This document shows positions 14,501 through 26,200 of a stretch of 64,000 nucleotides of DNA, piece by piece. The notes below the pieces were generated by a model. That model worked only from the letters and a program-made list of their open reading frames with translations. It did not search any database and was not told the origin of the DNA. Every line of letters starts with the position of its first letter. Position 1 is the first letter of the stretch. Both the position numbers and the translations under genes were made by a program. This DNA is from Mactra quadrangularis (Eukaryota; Mollusca; Bivalvia; Venerida; Mactridae), in assembly GCA_025267735.1 (NCBI GenBank), contig CM046307.1, positions 52,881,395 through 52,945,394 of the forward strand, written 5' to 3'.

Positions 14501-17111
14501 GTTGGTTGGTTGGTTGGTTGGTTGGTTGGTTGGTTGGTTGGTTGGTTGGTTGGTTGGTTGGTTGGTTGGTTGGTTGGTTGGTTGGTTGGTTGGTTGGTTG
14601 GTTGGTTGGTTGGTTGGTTGGTTGGTTGGTTGGTTGGTTGGTTGGTTGGTTGGTTGGTTGGTTGGTTGGTTGGTTGGTTGGTTGGTTGGTTGGTTGGTTG
14701 GTTGGTTGGTTGGTTGGTTGGTTGGTTGGTTGGTTGGTTGGTTGGTTGGTTGGTTGGTTGGTTGGTTGGTTGGTTGGTTGGTTGGTTGGTTGGTTGGTTG
14801 GTTGGTTGGTTGGTTGGTTGGTTGGTTGGTTGGTTGGTTGGTTGGTTGGTTGGTTGGTTGGTTGGTTGGTTGGTTGGTTGGTTGGTTGGTTGGTTGGTTG
14901 GTTGGTTGGTTGGTTGGTTGGTTGGTTGGTTGGTTGGTTGGTTGGTTGGTTGGTTGGTTGGTTGGTTGGTTGGTTGGTTGGTTGGTTGGTTGGTTGGTTG
15001 GTTGGTTGGATATGTGGTCTGTCCCAAAAAATTAATACATTTGTAGTATGTTTATTTCTTAATGTATTAGAATAGAAGCTGTTATGTACCATGATTTAAT
15101 GGTGTATACAAAACTCATGTAACTGTGGAAACATATCTCACTTGTTTAAAATATTTAATTGTGTTATATATTTTAAATCTAATTAGATAACTGTATAGTT
15201 TGCTTTTTTTCTCAATAGATTTTTTTCTTATTTTATAGAATTTGCACAGGCGTTTACAGTTGATGTTTATATGCATGTTATATCAATTCCTATTCAAAAT
15301 GGCCGACTTGCGGCCATCTTGAATTCTTTTTAATTTAGTTTAATTACTGTATGCTTATTTCTCAACAGATTTTTTCTTAACTAATTTAGATAGAATTTTG
15401 CACAGGCGTTCACAGTTGATGTGTACATACACTTTAACTCAATTCCAATTCAAAATGGCGGACTGGCTGTCATCCTTTTTTCAAAATTAATACAGTCTTA
15501 TATTGACTTATTACCATACATATTTTGAAAAGAAATTGCATACAAGGTCTCACTGATACAGTTGATCAGTATGACTATTCTTCATCAATTTATATTCAAT
15601 ATGGCTGACTGGCAGCCATTTTGAATTTTTATTTAAATTACTGTATAGTACGTGTATGTGGTTTTTTTTACTCAATTTTAGCCAAATTTCGCTCCAAAGT
15701 CTTTATTGATGTAGTTGACTCGTACATGGATTTACTCTGGATACAAATTCATAATGGCAGACTGGCAGCCATTTTGACTTTGTTTAAATAACTGTATAGG
15801 AAGCTTATTTCATTACCAATTTCTTCTTGCTGAAGTCTGATTGACTTATTGATTGATTAATTGGATTTTACGGCTTATTAATGCAAAAACTTTAAAATGT
15901 TTGTCACGGATGTATTTAAGATCCTGGCAGTTAAGGTGCTTTCTTTCTTTTGAGAAGGTAAGAATGTGTTAATATAGTATGACCAATTCTACATCTCGTA
16001 GTAACTATTTATCTCATTGATTAGCAAATATTATTGACGAAGATGAATCAAGGGTTTATGGCTTTATGTCTTGTAACTTATTGAATATAGCATTATTCCA
16101 CATTGTTTGCCATTTTGAATTGCTGAAGTCTATTATGTACTGCTATTTTTATCAAATTCTTATTTTTGAACTTTTTTTTGATGTATTGATATTTTATCAA
16201 ATTCATAATGGCTGATTGGCAGCCATTCTGAGTTTTTCTTTTTAAAAAGCAAATGATTTGATAATTTTTGCACAGACTTAGAGAAAGTTAGCAATTGTTT
16301 AAGTTGATGTGCTTGGCATTTTCTTAAGTGGAATTCAAAATGGCTGACTGGCAGCCATGTTGAATTTTCTAATATCTTGTACAGCAAACATCTTTTTTTC
16401 TCACCTCATTTTGATAAAATTGTGCTGACAAATTCTTGTTTATGAAATTTTTATATGTATTATTTTTTTATGTATTTCAATGGACCAACTAATAGCCATC
16501 TTGATTTTTTCTGTAATGTTGAGAAGAAAACATCTTATTTCGTTATAGCTACATGACATTTTAGATATTATTTTAACTTTTCTACTGTGAAAATAATGAT
16601 CGGTAATTTAAGCTTTCTTATGGGGTATTAGTGAAATTCTTGATACAAGATATTGTAAATACTAATTGTTTGATTTATATTGTGTACATTGCTTACTACC
16701 ATTTTACAATTGCCTTATTTTTTACTTATTTATCAAAAAATTACAAACACATTCTACATTTTGCTCATCTGGTTACAACATACTCATGATGAGTTTAAAT
16801 GTGATCACTCTTTGTCTGTTGTTCCACTTTACATTCATAATGACCAAATGGTGTTCATTTTCATGTAAAAAATCATTTGAAATATGACAACTTTGTTCAT
16901 TTTGCTTTTTTATAAATCTATAGTGAATTACACTGTAATTTGCTGTTTTATGCTTCTTTCAACATTTACCCTTTTGGACTTCCTCAATGTTGACTTGCTT
17001 TTATCTTGAAATGTTGCTGTTGCGGGGGTATTTTCGCCACTGGTGGCAGTTCTAGTTTTAACTATATTATATAGTTTATTATTATTATTATTATTGCTAT
17101 TATTATTATTG

Positions 17112-17148
<37 letters not shown>

Positions 17149-17179
17149 CATTATCATTATCATTATCATTATCATTATC

Positions 17180-17212
<33 letters not shown>

Positions 17213-20200
17213 TTATTCACAGAGATCCAGACATGGTTCAGGTACATCAGTAGGTAGTGCTAGAACTAAACGTACAGATAGTAATGAACTTAAGAAACGA
17301 CCCTCACTTCAAACATTTAAAGAGTTTCAAGTGGAGACAGTAGATGAGAGTGCTGTAGAAGATGATTGGCATTGTGAGATTAGATCTACCTTCATACATC
17401 AATATATTAAATATCTACATACTGTTGGCTTTCATTATGTACAGATGGATAAATCACAAGATAAAGGGAAAGTTAAAAAAAGGTAAAATTTTATGATATT
17501 TTAATTCTCAACTCTAAGGTATATGGAGACGTTGTTGGTCTTGTGAAACAATAAGTGTGCACTGACTGTAGACAATGGTCTGGGAGTGCTAAGTTAGGTT
17601 TGCTGGCATCATGAAATTACAATAATTTGTGTTGAGATGTCATTAAACTAAAAAAGAAGACAAAAATGTACATGTTGTTCTATGCTAATGTATTTAAAGA
17701 CTCTATTTGTTTGTTTGTTTGTTTGTTGGGTTTAACGCCATAGCAACACATTATATAGGTCATATAACGGCAGTCAGTCAACTTACTCACTTCTTCTTGA
17801 AAGGCTAAATCTCTGGATTTAACTGTTAACCAACTACTAAGCGCATACTTTTGTCAGTGACTGACAACGGCAGTAGAAATAATTTCATGACCAAGCTCCA
17901 TGAAAGTATGCCCAGCCCGGGAATCGAACCCACGACCCCTCCATCAGTAGACTTGTGTGCTACCAACTGAGCTAGCCGGGCGATTCTATACAGTACCAAC
18001 AAAAAGTTTAGAGACATAGAAAATTAACTAAAATTCTTTCATTTCAATGATTGTTTTTGTAGAACCGTTATGTTTTGATATATTTTGTACGGTTGGTGAT
18101 AAAATGAAAACAAATTTAGTGAATGCATCACATTTATAAGATTCAGCATGTGATATCCAAAAAATCCTCCAAGTCCATGTTTAAATATGATTCTTTTCTA
18201 TTACCATTAAACATAGATTTTAAGCTACTTTGGTAGTCTCAACTACAATATAGTACCATGGCAAAAAAATGAACCAAACTAAATAGCATTTCAAAATAAA
18301 TGGTTATCAATTTTTTTATAAAACCTTTGTAGTAGGCATACAAAGTGAAAACGTCTCCTATCGTTTGGTGAGCACTGTATATTGTGCGTAAATATTGAAA
18401 CCGATCTGACCTTTATGCAAGAAAATTCATTACATTGAATACGAATGTAGTATTAATGCTCGATTACACCGTGACCGTGAGGATTATGAGTTAAAACTTA
18501 ACGCACAAACATACTTCTATAATTTTGTGATTGCTGCCGAAGTGTAGAATAGGCGTGGTTCTGACTTTCTTCGGGATATGCATAGATAATTATTAGATGC
18601 AAATGTGAAAGGTCAGGTCGGGGTCAATATTTAAGCATTATACTTAGTTTTAATATACACATGTATTTACAGATTAACCAAATCTGATGAAGATTCATGT
18701 ATACAACAATCAGAAGACATGGAATATAAACCAACAGATACACATAACTTACAGAAGACTGTTTCTGGTGGTGTTTTATTGATAGAGATTAGTTTTAGAG
18801 ATGAATATTTCTGTGTTAAATTGTTCACTTGTGATCACAGTAAACTTGGCATTACTGTCAATCAACAGGTCAGTAGTATAGGAATAATATTTATTATATG
18901 TATAATCAGTGTGTTTTTTTAATGTTTTGTGTATAGGAAATCGAGGGATGAAAGCATAAAGAGCAAGCTTAGAAAGAATTATTTTTGTTAGCATATTTAA
19001 TAGGGGTGTAACCGTTAATTGATATACCGGTTAATACTAAGTCTGACAGGTTTTAACTGGTTCAATTTTCCCTTAACTGGTTTTTGTACGCTATTATTCT
19101 CCATGCTGATTGCTTTTACCAGACTCTGAAATTTAAAGGTTTGAACACAAAAAAATGTGTTGAAAACTTGAAATTATCTCATTCTGCTTTTGTAGGTTAA
19201 ACATTTTGTTAATTAAGGTTAATTCTCCTCGAAAGTCTGTTTCAGGTTATGTATTTTCTTACATATAATCCATTTTTTCACAACTCATTCAGACCTATGC
19301 ACATATATGTGTGTTGCTAATCCAATGAATATATCAAGTGTGTTTTGATTACTGCTTTTAGAATTACATGTATTTCTCACTGTTTAAAAATATCTAATAT
19401 TTGTCCCCTGAAAATTTGATCAAGTTGATTAGATTTGCTTTCATCTCTTGAAATATTGATAGACAAAATGGCTGAAGCTCATGACTCATGAGGCAGGTTT
19501 ATTTCTAGAAATACGAGAAGTAGCCATCTTTAGGTTATTTGATTATCATTCAAAAATGTATTTGAATCAATTATTGTTAATTAAACAGTGTCTAATTGAA
19601 AGAAAACCAAGTCTTTCGAACTTAAGTTGTTGTTTTTTCAAATTTTATTTTTAATAAATTAGTAATTGAACTGTTTTTATCATAGGTGCTAGACCAAACA
19701 CTTCCTTCTCATTGTACAAATAGAGAAGTTATCTTTACTTATACAATAAGAAGTAAGAATTTTGTCTGGCACCTGTGGTTTTTATTGAGCCTTGTAGTTA
19801 TTTTTGTCTATCAACTTTGTCTCCTTTTTAATACTCAATGTTGCAATATAGATCCTCTACCTATTTAATGGATATAGTCTATGTTTCCTATCAAATTCCA
19901 TGTATATATATGTATATTTAATAGAATACATTCCACCGTATATTCTATAGACACCTGTCTAAGATAAATTGCTCACTTTGCTAGACTATCAAACAATTAT
20001 CAATTGTAGTTTTCTGCTAATTAATTAAGAACATAGCACTACTTTTTGTTTGTTTGTTTGTTTTGTTTTCTAAATTACATTATTTTGTTATTTTCAAATT
20101 GTAAGCATGTTGTTGTTTTTTCATTATGTTTTAAATACCTGGTATAAATTTCATGACATTTTAAATATTCTACGATTAAAATTACCTTCCATAGTTTTAA

Positions 20201-23200
20201 CTGAGATAATAATCGACTAAATCCAGAACTTATAGTATTTGGATGCTTTTTGTCTGAATTCAATCCACTTTGGATGGAAGTCTAACAGAATTGTGTTCTA
20301 TGTTTTTTTTTCTAATATTATTGCTTATTGTCAATGACTTACATATCTATGTTTTCTTACTGAAACATGTTGATTGGTCAGTACAAAATTAGTCGACATC
20401 CTTCTTTATTATACCCCCGCTTCGAAGAAGAGGGGGTATACTGTTTTACCCTTGTCCGTGCGTGCGTCCGTCCATCCGTTACAAAATATCCGTCGCAGTT
20501 TTCTCAGCAACTATAACATGCAGCAGCCTTTGCATATTGCTTCATCCCATAGTCCCATGTGGTGTAAAGCGATTTATGCTCCTTGCTCATCTACTTCCTG
20601 TTTGTCGCATATTTTTAGATTTAGTTAAATGAAAGTTACATTATGATAGTCATATTTCTCACTGCCGGGGTATCACTAGTGAGCATTAGCTCACAGATTT
20701 ACTTGTTTCTTTTAGTTAGACAAGTTTTGTGCTGACATATCAATGTATCTTATTTTTTGTAACTTTCCCAGCATGGTAATATCTGCTTTACTACAAGTTG
20801 TATTTAATGTGCCCTAATGTCAACTTTTGATGTTAATTTAAGAAAATTAATTAAGTAATAGTACTAATCACTGGTGCCAGACTCAAATTGTCCTTACTAT
20901 AGTATATCTCTATATCACCTGAAGTGCTAATTAGAGACTTTAGTCAGTTATCTTTCCCTGATTAAATCTGAAGCAATCCAATTGGTAAGTAGGTCCTTAC
21001 AGTTGGAATCCTCGGTTTTTATTATTGAATTCCTATGTAAGGATAACAAAATATTTCATCTGATATATTTCTTGTTAATTAAGATATTAACAGAAGTGAC
21101 AAAATTTATATAGTTCTTTACCCTAAAAATACTTGGCTTGAATTTTAAACAAATAAAATGATTTCCAAAAAAGTTATTTAAGATTAACTTTGGCACACTG
21201 ACATTGAAAAGTAAGGGTTAAATCCAAGTAATCCAACTAATTGGACCTTCCTATTTGAAGAGTATAGAAAGTCCCTTATTATATAATATACTCATAGTGA
21301 GGTTAATACAGGGACATTTCCTTGTAGAACTTAGTATAAGTGGTGTTTTGTTATATAGGTCTGAAGTCATTGTTTGAATGTGTTGTACAGTATCAACGTA
21401 GCCCTGATTAATGCTTGAATTTATGGCCTTCAAGATTTTATGTTCATGAGATACCAAGCAGTCATTGCCTTTACCCACTAGTCTGAAGCTAGGACTAGTG
21501 GAAGTTGATTGAAGCTAATGGAAATTAAGTATTTCATACATTTGAATAGTTGATAGTTTTGCTCTTTTACTAAATAATTTAGTAAATTGGGCAAGTGCTT
21601 AAGAGTATTTAAGATGATTACTAATACCAATTATGGGTATAATTGATAACCGATGGAGTATAGATATTGTTCTCAACTCTCAGTGGTGCATACATTAACC
21701 CTGCTGCCATACATTAATATGGGCTATCTATTTTTATTGATCATGAATATTAAAGTCCTGTAATTAGTATTTAAATCATGGAGGTTTACCCTTAACTGGT
21801 CAATCCCGCATTTTTACGTGTCTAGACCCCCCCCTCCAAAATGGCCACCAGAGCCTCGAAAATGGTGTTTTTTAACTAGATTTAGTGAATTTCACTAAAG
21901 GATAACTGTAAAGTAACTGTTGTCCCCAAAAAATGAGCTTTTTTTGCACGTTTCTGGGGTTTGAAGGGTGCACAGCACCCCTCATTGCCAGGAAAAAAAT
22001 CGGGGTCATTGAGTGCAGAGAAATGGCGCCAAATGCTGATAAGAAAACATTTTTTCAGTCTCTGAAAAGACCTGGCACTTAAGACCTCCATTTTGGAAAA
22101 TATTACGTACTGTTTGAAATGAAAATGTTGGGTGGAAAAAGAGCGAAAATTGCATTTTTGGCCTTTTTTGCTCAGCCCCAGCATTGTCATTGTAACTGGG
22201 ATTGGGGCTCAACTTGACCAAGTTGCATATCTGTATGATAATTAGTAATGAAATAAGAACATCTTGAAATAGCCCTACCTAAAAAAATGGCTACTTTTTA
22301 CACATGTCGCAACCAGTAAAGGGTTAATGTATGCAACACTTACAATTGAATAAAATTCAACAATAGGAGAAAGCATTGTTACATATCAATGGGTAAGTAG
22401 TGTTGTACTAGTAATGTATGTATTGTGTATCACTCAGGGCCAAAACTACATTTTTGGGAAAGAGGTATCAGCCTTTCTCTTGGGAAAAATTAGTGTGGTT
22501 TTCACTCATTTGGGGAAAATGGAACAACTTTATTGCCAGTGAAAATGGAATAAATTTGTTAAAATCAGTGAGATAATCCAGTAAATTATTTGGTCAAAGG
22601 AACAGAATAGACTTTGTTGTGAAAAAATCTTGGATATTTTTTCTATTCTATGTGAATTATGGTTCAACATTATTTTGGAATTTGTTATGGGGTTTGGAAG
22701 TTTTGAGGACCAAACCAGGAGAAAATGTGTTAGCTTTGTTTGGGGAAGAGTGTTTTGGTCCTGATCATGTGTTATTCTTTCATTGTTTATTATATGTTAA
22801 GTGTTTCATTTGACTGTTATTTTCAGAAAAGCGAGATTGAGGATATTCCTATGACTCAAGAAGTGAGTTGACCCAGTAACCATGGTTACTGCATATTGTA
22901 AACAATGCACAAACTGTTGCTAAAATGGTTTTAATTCTGTTCATATAAATGATACAAATATTTCTGCTCTATTACTATGTACACTTTATGTTAATCTTTA
23001 TTTTTTATAAAAGAAATGAAATATGATGAAACAGTTGTAAAATTTTAATTTAAAACATTTTGAAAATTCAGATCAGAAAATTCAAATATACTGGTCTTTA
23101 TTTTAAACCAGTAGACCTAATTCGGAACTCAAAAGTCTAGGAACAGGCGGTACAAACAAAGTTTGTTACATATTACTGCTAAAGCACAAAATATGGATTA

Positions 23201-26200
23201 AATCCTATCATTCTTTGCACACATATTTCCATTCTGATCGTGAAAGTTTATTTGTACCGCAGAGTAAAATACAAATATTTGAATTAATGATAAAGACTAT
23301 TTCATCACATTTCAATTTTTTATATTAACATATGGTATGCAACCTGTATAAATCAGTTCATTTGCTAGAGATGCAATTTTGTTCTTGCCGTTCTAGTAGG
23401 GGGTCGGGGGACTTGTACAACGTGAGTTTTATCGTTTATTTGATTGCGTCAACCCAGTGATATACATGTAAATTGTACTACTCTATATCAAAATGACAAT
23501 TGAATAACAAGAATCATTATTCTATGTAATGACTGCTAGTGTCTATTATTTTTACTTCCTCTATTGAGACATCATTCTATTCAACATTGTTTTTAGGAGG
23601 GTAAAATCAGATCAACACAGTCCTGAATTTAATGGACCTTTACATGACTTTCCCTATTATTATAGTTAACAAAGGTTTTACAAATTCTAAGTTTTACGCT
23701 GATACTTATTGACCAACTGTACAACTACTACTGCAGTTCATCCGGCTACTGGTATTAATCTGTTATTTTCTCTGGGGAGTCTTTTACTCCGCTATATGCA
23801 GCCAATATTTAGGAGCTACAACCAAGACAAAGTAGCTCCAGAGTTATACCGCCCTTGTACATGTACATGTAGGTACGTAATTACACCTAGGTGGAGTGAA
23901 GCTATCACAGGTTGTACATGTAGGTACATAATTACACCTAGGTGGAGTGAAGCTATCACAGGTTGTACATGTAGGTACATAATTACACCTAGGTGGAGTG
24001 AAGCTATCACAGGTTGTACATGTAGGTACATAATTACACCTAGGTGGAGTGAAGCTATCACAGGTTGTACATGTAGGTACGTAATTACACCTAGGTGGAG
24101 TGAAGCTATCACAGGTTGTACATGTAGGTACATAATTACACCTAGGTGGAGTGAAGCTATCACAGGTTGTACATGTAGGTACATAATTACACCTAGGTGG
24201 AGTGAAGCTATCACAGGTTGTACATGTAGGTACGTAATTACACCTAGGTGGAGTGAAGCTATCACAGGTTGTACATGTAGGTACATAATTACACCTAGGT
24301 GGAGTGAAGCTATCACAGGTTGTACATGTAGGTACATAATTACACCTAGGTGGTGTGAAGCTATCACAGGTTGTACATGTAGGTACGTAATTACACCTAG
24401 GTGGAGTGAAGCTATCACAGGTTGTACATGTAGGTACATAATTACACCTAGGTGGAGTGAAGCTATCACAGGTTGTACATGTAGGTACATAATTACACCT
24501 AGGTGGAGTGAAGCTATCACAGGTTAAATTCTTGCTCAAGGAAATTAGCAGTGCCCCTGATTGGGTTCAAACCCTGGATCATTAGCTGGCTTCTTACCAC
24601 ATGACTACTGCTGGTCACACATCGTGTACTTAATTCATTTTACCTTGATTTCTATACGTAATCTGTTTAATTGGGTAATGATATTCACTAGGAATAGTTT
24701 AAGTCAATGGACTATGTTCTTATTTCTTCATCATATACTTTGTAAATCTTGTATATCCTTATTTCTCTCAAATACTCTTTTATTATACCTTCCTACCTCC
24801 TTGGGAGAAGAGGGGTGTATTGTTATACCTTCCTACCTCCTTGGGAGAAGAGGGGTGTATTGTTATACCTTCCTACCTCCTTGGGAGAAGAGGGGTGTAT
24901 TGTTATACCTTCCTACCTCCTTGGGAGAAGAGGGGTGTATTATTATACCTTCCTACTTCCTTGGGAGAAGATGGGTGTATTGTTAATATACATTTTTACC
25001 TCCTTGGGAGAAGAGGGGTGTATTGTTAATATACCTTCCTACCTCCTTGGGAGAAGAGGGGTGTATTGTTATACCTTCCTACCTCCTTGGGAGAAGAGGG
25101 GTGTATTGTTAAACTTTCCTACCTCCTTGGGAGAAGAGGGGTGTATTGTTATACCTTCCTACCTCCTTGGGAGAAGAGGGGTGTATTGTTAAACTTTCCT
25201 ACCTCCTTGGGAGAAGAGGGGTGTATTGTTATACCTTCCTACCTCCTTGGGAGAAGAGGGGTCTATTGTTAAACTTTCCTACCTCCTTGGGAGAAGAGGG
25301 TGTATTGTTATACCTTCCTACCTCCTTGGGAGAAGAGGGGTGTATTGTTATACCTTCCTACCTCCTTGGGAGAAGAGGGGTGTATTGTTATACCTTCCTA
25401 CCTCCTTGGGAGAAGAGGGGTGTATTGTTATACCTTCCTACCTCCTTGGGAGAAGAGGGGTTTATTGTTATACCTTCCTACCTCCTTTGAAGATGAGGGG
25501 TGTATTGTTATACCTTCCTACCTCCTTTGAAGATGAGGGGTGTATTGTTATACCTTCCTACCTCCTTTGAAGAAGAGGGGTGTATTGTTAAACTTTCCTA
25601 CCTCCTTGGGAGATGAGGGATGTATTGTTATACCTTCCTACCTCCTTTGAAGATGAGGGGTGTATTGTTAAACTTTCCTACCTCCTTGGGAGATGAGGGG
25701 TGTATTGTTATACCTTCCTACCTCCTTTGAAGAAGAGGGGTGTATTGTTAAACTTTCTAACCTCCTTGGGAGATGAGGGGTGTATTGTTATACCTTCCTA
25801 CCTCCTTTGAAGATGAGGGGTGTATTGTTAATCCTTCCTACCTCCTTGGGAGAAGAGGTGTATTGTTATACCTTCCTACCTCCTTGGGAGATGAGGGGTG
25901 TATTGTTATACCTTCCTACCTCCTAGGGAGAAGAGGGGTATATTGTTATGCCTTCCTACCTCCTTGGGAGAAGAGGTGTATTGTTATACCTTCCTACCTC
26001 CTTGGGAGATGAGGGGTGTATTGTTATACCTTTCTAACTCCTTGGGAGAAGAGGGGTGTATTGTTATACCTTCCTGCCTCCTTGGGAGAAGAGGGGTGTA
26101 TTGTTTTGCAAATGTCTGTTAAACAGAGGGAGGATCAAAGTTTGTCACCTTGATAACTGGAGTACCTGTTTACATTTTCTTTTTCTTATGAGGCTCACAG

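Larger units (their letters stand above)
14441..17036 (+). mobile_element. Helentron-like (pearl-type) non-autonomous element
   Basis: Opens with attatacccccgcaaacgaa and closes with gttgcgggggtat, so ends are inverted (ATACCCCCGCAA). The right end carries the hairpin GCCACTGGTGGC. Between them are (GGTT)n and a core of degenerate 130-155-bp tandem units. Subterminal inverted repeats, a 3' hairpin, a tetranucleotide array and a tandem core fit bivalve pearl/Helentron-associated elements (family knowledge). No Rep/helicase frame. Confidence 0.7.

Noticed and set aside
14427..15092. Long frames of repeated Asn-Gln-Pro-Thr or Gly-Trp-Leu-Val
   Set aside because: They are readings of the pure GGTT array, open in every frame because the motif lacks stops. 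No start context or splice support.
23709..24539. 230-270-codon frames on both strands with a 17-residue repeat
   Set aside because: The 51-bp unit is a multiple of three, so frames stay open on both strands. The array lies inside a SINE.
24561..26122. Overlapping frames repeating [16 protein letters not shown] text
   Set aside because: Product of the 40-bp minisatellite. Frame shifts from unit to unit and many nested starts show it is not a protein.
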